Assembly (NCBI GenBank): GCA_020850695.1
Contig: JADZEF010000086.1
Span: forward strand, 1 to 64,000
Direction of reading: 5' to 3'
Source: Planctomycetaceae bacterium
Lineage (GTDB): Bacteria; Planctomycetota; Planctomycetia; Planctomycetales; Planctomycetaceae
Length of the DNA: 64,000 bases
In this document: piece by piece, positions 27,968-37,668 of the stretch
Numbering within the stretch: position 1 is the stretch's first letter
Layout: every line of letters starts with the position of its first letter
Position numbers and translations under genes: made by a program
Notes under the pieces: generated by a model
What the model was told of the DNA's origin: nothing
The model's input: only the letters and a program-made list of their open reading frames with translations
Database searches by the model: none

Positions 27968-29305
27968 TCACTTCTGAGGCGCAATCTCAAAGTGCAGCTT
28001 CTGCGGCTTTGCCGCGGCGCGGATCTTCGCGTCTTCCGCTTCGACTCTCCGTCCTGTCTCGGCAAGCTGCTTCATCGCGTCACTCTCGGGACCCGCGGCA
28101 AGCGCCCGCTGAGACAAGCCGCGGAACTGACTGACGACCCCTTCCTTCAGTTCGACCGCCTTCAGAATCGCCTGGGCCTGGGCGTTGATGGGATTCTCCG
28201 TGCCGTTCGAGATCGGAACGAAATCGGTCAGGTTGAGGCCGCCGGCCAGCTGCTTGTCCGTGACCACCGAACACGGCTTGCCATTGATCTTCAGCACGTA
28301 CGAGCCCGAGGGGAGCCCCTTCACGGTCAGCAGGTATTGACTCAGCTCGAGCACTTCGGGAGCGAGCGGAAGGACCGGCCGCGCCGCATCGGCGATGGGG
28401 AAGGGAAGGCATTCGTCGGTGCGGTCGAAGGACAGGACGCCATCCGTTTTCTTGACGTCTGACACGACGCACCCCTTGGCCTCGCACGCCGGCTGTCCCG
28501 CCGCGGACGAATCGATCGCCACGCTGCTGACGAACGGCTCGGCCCCCAGCCGCTTCAGCAGGGCGGCCGCCATCATCAACTGCCCGCACGGCCCCGGATG
28601 CACCGGGTCCCCCTGCATCGAGACCAGCTTCACGGGGTTCTGCTCATGCACCTTCAAGAAGGCCCGCAGGTGCTCGACCCCTTCGAGGCTGTTGTTCCCC
28701 GCCATCGACCGCACCGTCGCCAGGTTTCCCGCGAGAATCTCCTGCGGCTTGTTCTTGCCCCACACATCGAGGAGGGCATGGAACTGGTCGGCATAGGGGA
28801 TGTTCTCCTTTTCGCTGAAAGTCTTCAGGGCGTTCGCGTACTCGTCCAGGCGGAGGTTGCGTCCGTTGAGGCTCGCCTGCCGGGTGCCGTCGTTCACCGG
28901 ACTGGCCGACAGAATGACGGGCCGGGCCCCCGTCTTGCGGATCCGTTCGACCATCGTCCCCATGTTCTCGACGAACTTGTCGGTAGGCGTGCTGCCGCTG
29001 TCGTTCATGCCCAGCTCGACCGAAATGACGGTCGGCTTCCAGGCCGCGACGTCGTAGTCGAACCGCGCCAGGGTCGAGGGAATGGTATGTCCGCCGACCC
29101 CGGAGTTGCGGAACGCGAACTTCAGCTTCGGATAGCGGGCGAAGCAGAACGCCTCGAAGTAATTCGAATGGAGATGCTGGGCCGTGATGCTGTCGCCAGC
29201 CATGACCCACACGTCCCCGTCCTTCAGGGGGAACTCTGCGGCGGATGCCGAGCCCGCAACAAACAACGCGGTCACGACGGCGAGGCAGAGCGAGAGAGAG
29301 CGCAT
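27968..29305 (-). CDS. Exported SGNH/GDSL-type hydrolase
   Basis: 445 residues. Signal peptide (MRSLSLCLAVVTALFVAGSASA), then GDSI with nucleophile Ser39 (VMAGDSITAQ), the Gly block (NSGVGGHTI), the Asn block (LGMNDSG) and a candidate catalytic DPVHPG histidine (about 230). An additional C-terminal region with a beta-domain and helix follows. Likely a periplasmic esterase, for example a carbohydrate deacetylase. AGGAGAC lies 6 bases before ATG 29305. It lies downstream of the sialate O-acetylesterase gene on the same strand; both esterases may act on the same polysaccharide. Confidence 0.88.
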   Translation of the reverse strand: MRSLSLCLAVVTALFVAGSASAAEFPLKDGDVWVMAGDSITAQHLHSNYFEAFCFARYPKLKFAFRNSGVGGHTIPSTLARFDYDVAAWKPTVISVELGMNDSGSTPTDKFVENMGTMVERIRKTGARPVILSASPVNDGTRQASLNGRNLRLDEYANALKTFSEKENIPYADQFHALLDVWGKNKPQEILAGNLATVRSMAGNNSLEGVEHLRAFLKVHEQNPVKLVSMQGDPVHPGPCGQLMMAAALLKRLGAEPFVSSVAIDSSAAGQPACEAKGCVVSDVKKTDGVLSFDRTDECLPFPIADAARPVLPLAPEVLELSQYLLTVKGLPSGSYVLKINGKPCSVVTDKQLAGGLNLTDFVPISNGTENPINAQAQAILKAVELKEGVVSQFRGLSQRALAAGPESDAMKQLAETGRRVEAEDAKIRAAAKPQKLHFEIAPQK

Positions 29306-29339
29306 GAAAAAGTCTCCTGAGCGAAGAGAGAGCCATTCG

Positions 29340-29368
29340 CAGAGCAGGGCAGGGCAGGGCAGGGCAGA
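29340..29368. repeat. Short GGGCA tandem repeat
   Basis: Four to five units of GCAGG/GGGCA between the two esterase genes. Simple sequence; no evident function. Confidence 0.6.
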
Positions 29369-29399
29369 GGGGGCCGACGATGGCAGCCCGAAGATGAGA

Positions 29400-30944
29400 T
29401 CACTTGGCCGAGGGCGGATTCGAGCGGAACGGGCACGCGGGGAGGTCCGCACCGTTGACGAGGTTCGGCTTCTCCGACTCGGTCCAGCCGTATCGAACAC
29501 TTTTCGGCTCACTCACCTTGGCGCTGCTGACCACGATCGACTCGCCATCGATCTTCGCTTCGGCCGGTTCGTACTTTCCGTCGGCTCCCGCCACTTCGAA
29601 CCACTTCGGCGCGGCGCCGTCCGTCGTCTTGAGTCCCTTGGCAAAGTCATATGACACGCGAATCGTCGCCCCTTCCGGCTTCGCCGACTTGAACAGCGGG
29701 CCGAAGTAGACGAGGTCTTTCTTGCCGTAGGTGTTGGCCAGCGCCCACAGCGCGAGCCGCTTGCCGACGGCCTGCTTGTTGTTCGGATGGATGTCGGCCA
29801 GGTTGCCGATGTCGGTCGTCACGGCCATGCCGGTGTTGGGGACCGCCAGCGTCGCGGTCTGGGCTTCCCACAATCCGGCGATCACTTCCCACGAGTTGTT
29901 GCCGTAGCGAAACGGGGCGAGCTGCACGAAGAGGAACGGGAAGTCTCCCTGTTTCCACACCTTCCGCCAGCCGCCGATGAGGGCTTTCATCTTGTCGTGA
30001 TACAGCATCCCTTCGGAGAGGTTGGACTCCCCCTGATACCAGATGGCGCCGCGGATGCCGAAGGGGACGATCGGGCTCACCATGCCGTTGTAGAGTCCCG
30101 TCGGGGCGCCGGCATTGGCGAGCGGATGGGACGGCCAGGCGGGTGGCGGCTGGATGTCCTTACCCGCCGCGGCGTCCTTCCGTGACTTCGCCGCCCACGC
30201 TTCCATCTGGTCAATCAAGGCCAGCTTCTGCTTCTCATATCCGGCCTGCACTGCTTCAACGTCCTTCGCGATCTTCGACACCGCCGGATTCTCGACCGAT
30301 TCGAACCCGACCGGCGGCGTCCACGGCTCGATCCGCGTACCGCCCCACGACGTGTTGATCAGGCCGATCGGCACGTCGAGTTCCTTGTGCAGTTCTCGGC
30401 CGAAGAAGAACGCCACGGCGGAAAAGGTAGGAACCGTCGAGGGATCGCAGGCTTTCCAGTCGGCCACGACATCATCCACGGGCTTGCCCGCAGGAGTCTT
30501 TGGAATGTGGAACAGACGGATCTTCGGATACTTCGCCGCGGCGATTTCCTTCTGGGCGTCCTTCGTGGCCGTCATCGGCCATTCCATGTTGGACTGCCCC
30601 GAGCAGACCCACACATCGCCCACGAGGACGTCGGTCAGGTAGACGACGTTCTTGCCCGCGACGGTGATCTCGTGCGGGCCGCCCGCCTTCTGCTTCGGCA
30701 GCTTCAGGCTCCACTTCCCCTTTTCGTCAGCCTTCGCCGTCGCCTTGGCATCACCGAGAGTGACCGAGACTTCTTCCCCCGGATCGGCCCAGCCCCAGAA
30801 CGGGAGCTCGATGTCCCGCTGAAGGACCATGTGCGATCCGAAGATCTTCGGCATCCGGACGGCGGCATCGGCCGGTGCGGCAAGGAGTGCGACGAGGGCC
30901 AGCAGTCCGAGCGACTGCCAGAGGGAGCGGGCGGAACGAGTCAT
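29400..30944 (-). CDS. Sialate O-acetylesterase-like (SASA domain) protein
   Basis: 514 residues from ATG 30944 (GGAGAATT upstream). Signal peptide to about residue 27, N-terminal beta domain (MVLQRDIELPFWGWADPGEEV), nucleophile Ser118 in VCSGQSNMEWP, RGAIWYQGESN, and the catalytic DIHP in NLADIHPNNK. C-terminal beta-sandwich. Planctomycetes and Bacteroidetes use such enzymes to remove acetyl groups from complex polysaccharides; true sialic acid specificity is not implied. Confidence 0.93.
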   Translation of the reverse strand: MTRSARSLWQSLGLLALVALLAAPADAAVRMPKIFGSHMVLQRDIELPFWGWADPGEEVSVTLGDAKATAKADEKGKWSLKLPKQKAGGPHEITVAGKNVVYLTDVLVGDVWVCSGQSNMEWPMTATKDAQKEIAAAKYPKIRLFHIPKTPAGKPVDDVVADWKACDPSTVPTFSAVAFFFGRELHKELDVPIGLINTSWGGTRIEPWTPPVGFESVENPAVSKIAKDVEAVQAGYEKQKLALIDQMEAWAAKSRKDAAAGKDIQPPPAWPSHPLANAGAPTGLYNGMVSPIVPFGIRGAIWYQGESNLSEGMLYHDKMKALIGGWRKVWKQGDFPFLFVQLAPFRYGNNSWEVIAGLWEAQTATLAVPNTGMAVTTDIGNLADIHPNNKQAVGKRLALWALANTYGKKDLVYFGPLFKSAKPEGATIRVSYDFAKGLKTTDGAAPKWFEVAGADGKYEPAEAKIDGESIVVSSAKVSEPKSVRYGWTESEKPNLVNGADLPACPFRSNPPSAK

Positions 30945-31065
30945 GAGAATTCTCCGGGGGAGCGCGGAAGAAGCATGATCCAATGTTGATGGTTCGCGAG
31001 CGTATCTCATCGGAGAGTCTCTCGGACGTCAATGATCCCGGCGGGGCAGGGGAGGGCAGCGGACA

Positions 31066-31112
31066 TGCTTCAATCGGAAGCGGTGCGTCTGATGACGGAT
31101 CTCGGCTCCTGC
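31066..31112. repeat. Dispersed repeat, copy 1 of 2
   Basis: About 47 bp that match 35683-35729 at roughly 80 percent, including GGTGCGTCTG and CGGCTCCTG. Located just before the long inverted repeat at 31129. Function unknown. Confidence 0.5.
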
Positions 31113-31128
31113 GTCCGCGCAAGCCATT

Positions 31129-31343
31129 TTCACCACGGAGTCACGGAGAAGAGAAAGACATTTAACAGAAGCAAGCAGAGGGAGCAGAGAAAAGGCAGGC
31201 GGCGAACGGCTCGGAAAGCGACGTGGGTGAAAGCAATCTTCTCCCCTCTGCTGGTCTTCTCTCTGCTTCCTCTGCTTGCTCCTGTCGAATGCCTTTGCAT
31301 TTCTTCTCTGGTTTTCTCCGTGACTCCGTGTCTCCGTGGTGAG
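31129..31343. repeat. Long inverted repeat built of short purine-rich words
   Basis: Left arm 31129-31202 (CACCACGGAGTCACGGAGAA, later GCAAGCAGAGGGAGCAGAGA) pairs with right arm 31243-31343 read in reverse (CACCACGGAGACACGGAGTC, later GCAAGCAGAGGAAGCAGAGA). The arms share word order with small indels. It fills the divergent spacer between the esterase and the 966-residue protein gene. Confidence 0.75.
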
Positions 31344-31643
31344 ACTCGTCCTGGATCTCATCGGCCGGCCGTCGCCATGCACAGCTGATGCCCCCATCAA
31401 GTCAAGGATGCACCCGGGAATTCATGCCTCATCACGTCCTCGGGAATTCGCCGACTGGTTGAACGAGCGGAGCATGCGAGAGTGACTCTTCCTGTCGATG
31501 GCGCGTCGTCTGAAACCGGTCCGTTCGCCCGCAACCGGTTCCTCGCGTTATAAATCGCAATCGGCGTCGCCTGTGAGGATGGCAGGCCGATCGTCCGCGC
31601 TGTGGACGGCTTCGCTGCGTCACGACTCTCACCGGAGTGGATC

Positions 31644-34544
31644 ATGCGTTCGGAACCAACGACTCGGCCCTCTCGAGTGGAGCGGCGTCGACTTCTTCTG
31701 CGGCCGCTCTGCGTGGCGCTGCTGCTGACGGGAGTCGCCCGCGGCGAGGACTCGTACTACGCGGTTTCTCTCTCGAAACTGAAAATCACAGAAGGGGAAC
31801 TCCCTGAGCAAACCTACCGAGACATGCTCGGGAACTTCGCGAGTCAGTGGCACCACTCGTTTGCGGTGCTCGACGGGGAAGGCGAAGCGTATCTCGACGT
31901 CGGATCATCTCAGTTCGAGCGTCCGACGGGGACCGTCCAGAGGAGTTCCGATCGGCACAAGCCCCGTCTACTGACCACCGACAGCGAGGGGAAGAAGCTG
32001 ACCATCGACATTCCGGTGCTTGCGATCCGGGTTCCCCATCAGAACGAGGTCTCCGGTCAGTTGTACTTCGCCCGGAACAGCGCCAAGGACGAAGTCCACC
32101 GCGTGAAGTTCACGCTGCCTGCCGACAGGGCCAAAGCCGAGTCGCGCGACGCGTTCCTCGCGGCAAAGATCTTCTATTGCGAGAAACGGTCAAGCCAGAA
32201 CACGCCGGGCGCGGCGTGGTTCCGCGCGCAGGCACTCGAAGCCCGCCGCATTCTGGAGAAGCGGGGACGCGTCGATGACGTTCTGGCGACTCCCGCGCCC
32301 GAACGCCCGGAAGGCCGGTCAAGCGCGGAGACGGAGTTCGATGTCTTTTCCGGCGGACGCGCGATCAGCGAGAACCTGCAACTCGACCGCCTGCTCCGTC
32401 CCACGAAGCCGGGCGAGGCCGACCAGCCGATCGAAGAGATCGAAGGCATTTCGGTCAAGGAGATGGACTGGAAGCCGCTGGTCAAAGATATCAATCCGAA
32501 GCTCGACCCCCTCGCCAGCGTCATTCCCGCCGACCAGCACGCGGTCTTCTTCCCGACGTTTTCCGCCTTCGCCCGGATTCTCGACGAGACCGAGAAAGCG
32601 GGATTGCCGGTCGCCCGGATGCTCCAGCAGGATCCGGCGGTCCGTGAACGCTACGAGAAGCAGATCTGTCTCGAACTCGACGGCGTGGCCCGTGCGGCGG
32701 GGGATAGGTTTATCGCGAGCATCGCCCTCACCGGCGGCGACCCGTACCTCCTGACGGGGACTGACGTCGCAATCCTTATGGAAGCGAAGTCCGTCGACAC
32801 CCTCACGACCGCCATCACCGCACGGCACGTCCTTGCGGCGAACACCTTCGCGGGGTGTGAGCAGGTGAAGGGAACCGTCGCCGGCGTGGCCTACACCGGC
32901 GTGATCACTCCTGACCGCAGCATCTGCTCTTACCTGGCGACACTCGATCGGACCGTCGTCGTCACCAACTCGCTCGTGCAACTCGAACGTCTGGCAAACG
33001 CGGCGAACGGCAGCGAGCCGAGTCTTGCGTCACTCGCCGAGTACCGGTTCTTCCGGCACCGCTATCCGCGCGACAACGGCGACGAGACGGGTTTCCTGAT
33101 GATCAGCGACGCGACTCTGCGCCGCTGGTGCGGTCCGAAATGGCGGATCGCAACTGCACGTCGCGTCCGCGCGGCCGGCATCCAGATGCAGCACCAGGCG
33201 ACGCATCTTGAAGAACTCGCGACCGGAATGGCCAAGCCGCAGAAGCTGTCGACGAACCTTTACGTCCCCAACCTCGGGACGCTTGAATTGACGAACGAGG
33301 GAGTGACGTCATCGACGTATGGAACACTCGCCTTTCAGACGCCGATCAGCGAACTCGACCTGACGAAAGTGACGAAGGACGAAAAGGAGGCCTACGTGCG
33401 GTGGCGGGAGGGCTACCAGCGGAACTGGCGGCAGTTCTTCGACCCCATCGGCCTGAGCTCCTCACTGAAGGACACGACCGCAACGGCCGACCTCACCGTG
33501 ATGCCGCTGATCGCGTCCAGCGAATACCAGCATTTCATTGGTGTGGTGGGGAAGTCGAAGCTCACCCCGACCTCAGCCGACCCGCACGCGGGAACGTTGT
33601 TCCACTGGGCGATGGCCTTCGATCCGAAGTCGCAGCCCGTGCAGCAGGCGGGGAATGCGGCTCAGTCCTTCGTCGCGGGGCTGACCGGCGGGCCCTTCTC
33701 GTGGATGGGGGAGTCGATCGCTCTGTACGGCGACATGGACCCGTTCTGGCAGGACCTCGCCAAGGCCGAGAACACCGACGACTTCATGAGGAAGGAGTTC
33801 TACCGGCTGCCGATGGCACTGAGGGCCGAAGTGGCCGACTCGGCCCGGCTGGTGGTGTTTCTCGGCATTGTCCGGAAGACGATCGAAGGTGCGGCGCCGG
33901 ACCTGACGAACTGGGAGACGCTCAAGCACAATGAGCGTTCGTACGTGAAGGTCAGCCCGCGAAACCCCGAGATGCTGGGGGGCGTTCCAAACCGGATCGC
34001 GCTTTACTACGCGGCCACTCCGAAGTCGCTGGTCGTGTCGCTCAATGAAGACGTGGTGAAGCGCGCGATGGACCGCGAAGCGAAGGGCGGAAAGGACGGG
34101 AAACCGGACGAGAAGCCGCAACAGGAGGACGACTCGGCGAAGGGGAAGCCGTGGCTGGGAACGGCCCTCGGGCTGCAGATCGATCGCAGCGGGTTCGACC
34201 TGCTGTCCAAGGTCGCCGATCGTTCCGCGCAGGAGCAGCTTCAGTTGCGGTCGTGGCAGGCGATCCCGATTCTCAACGAGTGGAAGCGGCTCTTCCCGAA
34301 ACAGGACCCGGTGGCCCTGCACGCCCGGTTCTGGCAGGTGACGCTCGTGTGCCCCGGCGGAGGCCGCTACGTCTGGAATGAAAAGGACCGCACGATGGAA
34401 TCAACGGTCCTCGGCCACCCCGGCCGCCCGAAGTCCGACGCGACGGTGCCCGACTTGCTCCAATCAATCCGCGGAGCGAATTTCGGACTGACGTTCGAGA
34501 ATCAGGGACTGCGGGCGCGTGTTGAGGTCGAGCGCAAGCCGTGA
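31644..34544 (+). CDS. Large exported protein of unknown function
   Basis: 966 residues from ATG 31644 (GGAG upstream). The N-terminus after a basic stretch has a hydrophobic signal segment (LLLRPLCVALLLTGVARG). No known domain was recognised. Visible features: an N-terminal beta-rich segment, a mixed region with DPLASVIPADQHAVFFPTFS, and a Lys/Asp/Glu-rich stretch (about 810-835, AKGGKDGKPDEKPQQEDDSAKG) that may be a flexible linker or loop. No repeats or transmembrane helices. The gene is monocistronic and followed by a strong hairpin. Codon use is like its neighbours. Confidence 0.75.
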   Translation: MRSEPTTRPSRVERRRLLLRPLCVALLLTGVARGEDSYYAVSLSKLKITEGELPEQTYRDMLGNFASQWHHSFAVLDGEGEAYLDVGSSQFERPTGTVQRSSDRHKPRLLTTDSEGKKLTIDIPVLAIRVPHQNEVSGQLYFARNSAKDEVHRVKFTLPADRAKAESRDAFLAAKIFYCEKRSSQNTPGAAWFRAQALEARRILEKRGRVDDVLATPAPERPEGRSSAETEFDVFSGGRAISENLQLDRLLRPTKPGEADQPIEEIEGISVKEMDWKPLVKDINPKLDPLASVIPADQHAVFFPTFSAFARILDETEKAGLPVARMLQQDPAVRERYEKQICLELDGVARAAGDRFIASIALTGGDPYLLTGTDVAILMEAKSVDTLTTAITARHVLAANTFAGCEQVKGTVAGVAYTGVITPDRSICSYLATLDRTVVVTNSLVQLERLANAANGSEPSLASLAEYRFFRHRYPRDNGDETGFLMISDATLRRWCGPKWRIATARRVRAAGIQMQHQATHLEELATGMAKPQKLSTNLYVPNLGTLELTNEGVTSSTYGTLAFQTPISELDLTKVTKDEKEAYVRWREGYQRNWRQFFDPIGLSSSLKDTTATADLTVMPLIASSEYQHFIGVVGKSKLTPTSADPHAGTLFHWAMAFDPKSQPVQQAGNAAQSFVAGLTGGPFSWMGESIALYGDMDPFWQDLAKAENTDDFMRKEFYRLPMALRAEVADSARLVVFLGIVRKTIEGAAPDLTNWETLKHNERSYVKVSPRNPEMLGGVPNRIALYYAATPKSLVVSLNEDVVKRAMDREAKGGKDGKPDEKPQQEDDSAKGKPWLGTALGLQIDRSGFDLLSKVADRSAQEQLQLRSWQAIPILNEWKRLFPKQDPVALHARFWQVTLVCPGGGRYVWNEKDRTMESTVLGHPGRPKSDATVPDLLQSIRGANFGLTFENQGLRARVEVERKP

Positions 34545-34556
34545 AAGCGACCGCTC

Positions 34557-34590
34557 GCACCCAGGCTGCGGGCTTCAGCAGCCTGGGTGC
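34557..34590. repeat. Perfect 13-bp stem hairpin after the 966-residue protein gene
   Basis: GCACCCAGGCTGC / GCAGCCTGGGTGC with an 8-base loop, 12 bp after the stop codon at 34544. No T tract follows, so it is not a classical intrinsic terminator. A similar CACCC..GGGTG dyad recurs at 34663-34694 in the same spacer, before the thiG stop. Confidence 0.7.
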
Positions 34591-34715
34591 CGGAGCAATG
34601 AGGGCGTGGTCATGAGTTGACCAAGCGAGAGTAGTGAAGCAGCGAATGGCGCACTTTGATTCGGCACCCAGGGTGCTCCGAGCCGCACCTTGGGTGTAGC
34701 ACATCGCATTCGCCT

Positions 34716-35555
34716 TTAGCTCCGCGCCGAGGGCGAAATCACACCCGCATCGGGGCTCGACGCCGTCGCATAGAGCTTCTTCGGAATTCGCCCCGCCAGG
34801 TACGCCAGCCGGCCCGATGTGCAGGCCTGCCGCATCGCCACGGCCATCGTCAGTGGGTCGCGGGCTCCAGCAATTCCGGTGTTGAGCAGCACGCCGTCGC
34901 AGCCGAGCTCCATTGCAAAGGAGACATCGCTCGCCGTTCCCACCCCCGCATCAATGATCACCGGGTAATCCGCATCCCCCTCTTTCAGGTATTCGAGGCA
35001 GATGCGGATGTTGTTGGGGTTGAGCACTCCCTGTCCGCTGCCGATGGGGCTGCCGGCCGGCATGACCGACGTCGCCCCCGCATCCTTCAGCCGGCGGGCG
35101 GTCATCGGATCGTCCGTCGTGTAGCACAGCACCTGGAAGCCGTCGGCCACGAGTTGCTTCGTCGCCTCGAGCGTGGCGACAGGGTCGGGAAGCAACGTCT
35201 TCTTGTCCCCCAGCACTTCGAGCTTCACCCAGTCGGCCCCGGGGTTCTCAAGACCCGAGAGGATCTCCCGGCCCAGCCGCGCCACCCGCACCGCATCCTC
35301 GGCGGTGAAGCATCCGGCGGTATTGGGCAGGATCGTGTACCGCGAGAGATCGATGTACTCCAGGATGTTCCGGCCCTGGGCGTCGATCAGTCGTTCGCGG
35401 CGGACGGCCACGGTAATGACTTCCGACCCGCTCGCCTCGAGGCACTCGCGCATCAGTTCGAACGTCGTGTACTTCCCCGTCCCGACGATCAGCCGCGAGG
35501 TGAGCTTGTGCGTGCCGAGAACGAGTGGCTTGTCGGGAGAAGCAAATTCCGCCAT
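34716..35555 (-). CDS. thiG: Thiazole synthase
   Basis: 279 residues. Makes the thiazole phosphate moiety of thiamine from deoxyxylulose phosphate, dehydroglycine and ThiS-thiocarboxylate, in the cytoplasm. TIM-barrel with the Schiff-base lysine in WVKLEV (Lys111), PNTAGC, and [21 protein letters not shown]. No thiS or other thi gene is adjacent and no TPP riboswitch was recognised upstream. Start ATG 35555. Confidence 0.95.
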   Translation of the reverse strand: MAEFASPDKPLVLGTHKLTSRLIVGTGKYTTFELMRECLEASGSEVITVAVRRERLIDAQGRNILEYIDLSRYTILPNTAGCFTAEDAVRVARLGREILSGLENPGADWVKLEVLGDKKTLLPDPVATLEATKQLVADGFQVLCYTTDDPMTARRLKDAGATSVMPAGSPIGSGQGVLNPNNIRICLEYLKEGDADYPVIIDAGVGTASDVSFAMELGCDGVLLNTGIAGARDPLTMAVAMRQACTSGRLAYLAGRIPKKLYATASSPDAGVISPSARS

Positions 35556-35888
35556 CGGGGCAAGGCCTTGGGCGCTGAGGAGCGAAGCAGCAAGTGGAGA
35601 ACCACAACCGCGAATTATGGGTCCACGGGGACTCGCCGAAAAGGGTGGCGACCGGAGTCGGAGGGATCAGAGGGGATTCTTCCGTTGGAGGCTGTGCGTC
35701 TGGTCAAGGATCGCGGCTCCTGTCATCTCGCAAGAATGCAAGGGGGCTTGAATTCGTCTGTCGCTCAATGTCGCACCAAATGCGTTTCGGTGGTGCGTCT
35801 TGAGGCTTGGGCGCGGGACCCTTGCTGGATTGTCGTTTCGACGACCGATATGATCGGGCTCGAACTGAGCACGACCACGAGGAACCGC
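35556..35888. other. Divergent spacer thiG/sucC with a dispersed repeat
   Basis: 333 bp. The segment 35683-35729 is the second copy of the repeat at 31066 (GGCTGTGCGTCTG...CGCGGCTCCTG). The open frame continuing upstream of sucC through this region is not supported by any family signal. Promoters for both genes are expected here but not assignable. Confidence 0.45.
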
Positions 35889-37076
35889 ATGAAGATCCAC
35901 GAGTATCAGGCCAAGCAGTTGTTTGCGGCGGCGGGCGTCGCCGTGCCGAAGGGGATTGTCGCGAAGACGCCGGACGAGGCGGCCGCGGCCTTCACCGAGC
36001 TTGGCGGCCCGCTCGCGGTGGTGAAGTCGCAGATCCATGCGGGGGGGCGCGGCAAGGGACGGTTCAAGGAACATCCCGAGCAGGCGGGCGTCGTGCTGGT
36101 GCGGTCGGCCGACGAGGCGAAGGCCAACGCGGCCCGGATGCTGGGGAAGACCCTCGTCACGATCCAGTCGGGCGAGGAAGGGAAGACAGTCAACACACTG
36201 CTCGTCGAGCAGGGACTCAACATCGCACGCGAGCTGTATCTCGGCGTCGTGGTCGATCGCGAAGCGGGCGGTCCGATCCTCATCATGTCGTCCGAAGGGG
36301 GCATGAACATCGAGGAAGTGGCCGAGAAGCATCCCGAGAAGATTCTGCACGAAGCGTTCGACCCGGCCGCCGGTCTCCAGCCGTTCCAGGCCCGCAAGAT
36401 GGCCTTTGAGCTGGGACTCGAAGGAGAAGCCCTGAAGAGTGCGGCGAAGTTCCTGCCGGCGGTCTGCAAGTTCTTCGTCGACAACGACTGCAGCATGACC
36501 GAGATCAACCCGCTCGTCGTCACGAAGGAAGGGGCACTCATCGCTCTCGACGGCAAGGTGACGTTCGACGACAACGCCTTGTTCCGCCACAAGAACTTCG
36601 AGCCGCTCCGCGACCTGAACGAGGAAGAGCCGGCCGAAGTGCGGGCGTCGAACACCGGGCTCAGCTATGTGAAGCTGGACGGCAACATCGGCTGCCTGGT
36701 CAACGGGGCCGGGCTGGCGATGAGCACGATGGACCTCATCAAGTATCACGGGGGCGAGCCGGCGAACTTCCTCGACGTCGGCGGCGGTGCGAACGTCGAT
36801 CAGGTGACCGAGGCGTTCCGCATCATCCTCGCCGATCCGAACGTGAAGGCGGTACTGGTCAACATCTTCGGCGGCATTATGAAGTGCGACACCATCGTCA
36901 CCGCACTGCTTGAGGCGTACGAGAAGGTCGGCTTCCACGTCCCGCTGGTGGTGCGGCTGGAAGGGACCAATGTGAAGATCGCCCGCGAGATGCTGGCCAA
37001 CAGCGGCCGAAACATCATCGCGGCGAACGACCTGACCGATGCGGCGAAGAAGGTGGTGGCGACCTTGAAGGCATGA
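35889..37076 (+). CDS. sucC: Succinate--CoA ligase, ADP-forming, beta subunit
   Basis: 395 residues. TCA-cycle enzyme subunit with the ATP-grasp fold: [35 protein letters not shown], the nucleotide contacts and [12 protein letters not shown] near the C-terminus. ATG 35889 has GAGGAA upstream; this is the classical start. The alpha subunit gene follows, but is displaced by a 602-bp insert. Confidence 0.97.
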   Translation: MKIHEYQAKQLFAAAGVAVPKGIVAKTPDEAAAAFTELGGPLAVVKSQIHAGGRGKGRFKEHPEQAGVVLVRSADEAKANAARMLGKTLVTIQSGEEGKTVNTLLVEQGLNIARELYLGVVVDREAGGPILIMSSEGGMNIEEVAEKHPEKILHEAFDPAAGLQPFQARKMAFELGLEGEALKSAAKFLPAVCKFFVDNDCSMTEINPLVVTKEGALIALDGKVTFDDNALFRHKNFEPLRDLNEEEPAEVRASNTGLSYVKLDGNIGCLVNGAGLAMSTMDLIKYHGGEPANFLDVGGGANVDQVTEAFRIILADPNVKAVLVNIFGGIMKCDTIVTALLEAYEKVGFHVPLVVRLEGTNVKIAREMLANSGRNIIAANDLTDAAKKVVATLKA

Positions 37077-37081
37077 AGCCG

Positions 37082-37127
37082 GAGTGCGAAGAGTTTGAAA
37101 GGTGCGAAGAGTGTGAAGAGCTGGAAC
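37082..37127. repeat. Left arm of inverted repeat around the S23-type gene
   Basis: Begins 5 bp after the sucC stop. Composed of the words GTGCGAAGAG, TTTGAA, GTGTGAAGAG. Matches the reverse complement of 37623-37668 at about 36 of 43 positions. Confidence 0.85.
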
Positions 37128-37200
37128 GCTCTCGCGTTGTCGGGAGCGGGTTGAATTGAGCTCAGTCATCAGGTTCATAGATCGAGGCTCGCGTCGATCC

Positions 37201-37608
37201 ATGAGAAACTCTTCCGCGGAATCGTACTTCGCGCCCCTTGCACGATCGTTCGAGCAACTGTGGATCTGGCAGCAATCGCGAGAGATGGTTCGCGAGGTCT
37301 ATCGCGATTTCAGCGACGAAGGGCCGGCTGCTCGAGACTTCGGATTCAGAAAGCAGGTTCAATGTGCTGCCGTCTCGATCATGAACAACATCGCGGAAGG
37401 TTTTGAACGCGACAGCGATGCTGACTTCGCACGATTCTTATCCATTGCCAAAGCGTCATCCGGCGAAGTCCGAAGCATGTACTACGTCGCAGAAGATCTT
37501 CACTATGTCACACCGGACATCGCCGCGGAGCGGCGAGGAAAGCTACGACAAATCTCCGCCGGAATCACTTCGTTCCGGGCACGCTTGATACCTCAGCAGG
37601 CGGAATGA
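37201..37608 (+). CDS. Four-helix-bundle protein (S23/intervening-sequence family)
   Basis: 135 residues, normal for the family. Family blocks: [19 protein letters not shown] (16-34), [32 protein letters not shown] (59-90). Homologues are encoded in 23S rRNA intervening sequences and, as Avd, beside diversity-generating retroelements; they form ring-shaped pentamers binding nucleic acid. Here it is free-standing, bounded by inverted repeats and placed between sucC and sucD. No reverse transcriptase, variable repeat or transposase is near. ATG 37201 used; an in-frame TTG at 37156 is less likely. Composition is lower in GC than sucC and sucD, consistent with a mobile insert. Confidence 0.9.
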   Translation: MRNSSAESYFAPLARSFEQLWIWQQSREMVREVYRDFSDEGPAARDFGFRKQVQCAAVSIMNNIAEGFERDSDADFARFLSIAKASSGEVRSMYYVAEDLHYVTPDIAAERRGKLRQISAGITSFRARLIPQQAE

Positions 37609-37622
37609 TCCAGATCATCGGC

Positions 37623-37668
37623 GTCCTGCTCTTCGCACTCTTTACACTCTTCAAACTCTTCGCACCCT
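37623..37668. repeat. Right arm of inverted repeat around the S23-type gene
   Basis: Reads CTCTTCGCACTC..ACACTCTTCAAACTCTTCGCAC and ends 10 bp before the sucD start. Pairs with the left arm at 37082-37127; the two arms could close a 590-base hairpin in the sucCD transcript. Confidence 0.85.

Noticed and set aside
35690-35888. Extended sucC start far upstream
   Set aside because: The open frame continues upstream but family members begin [12 protein letters not shown] 35889 has a suitable GAGGAA and the upstream sequence contains a dispersed repeat.
34716-35888. TPP riboswitch for thiG
   Set aside because: The conserved CUGAGA and ACCUGAU-type blocks in the required arrangement were not found upstream of ATG 35555.
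37201-37608. Diversity-generating retroelement accessory gene (avd)
   Set aside because: No reverse transcriptase, template or variable repeat is within the window; the free-standing S23 class fits better.
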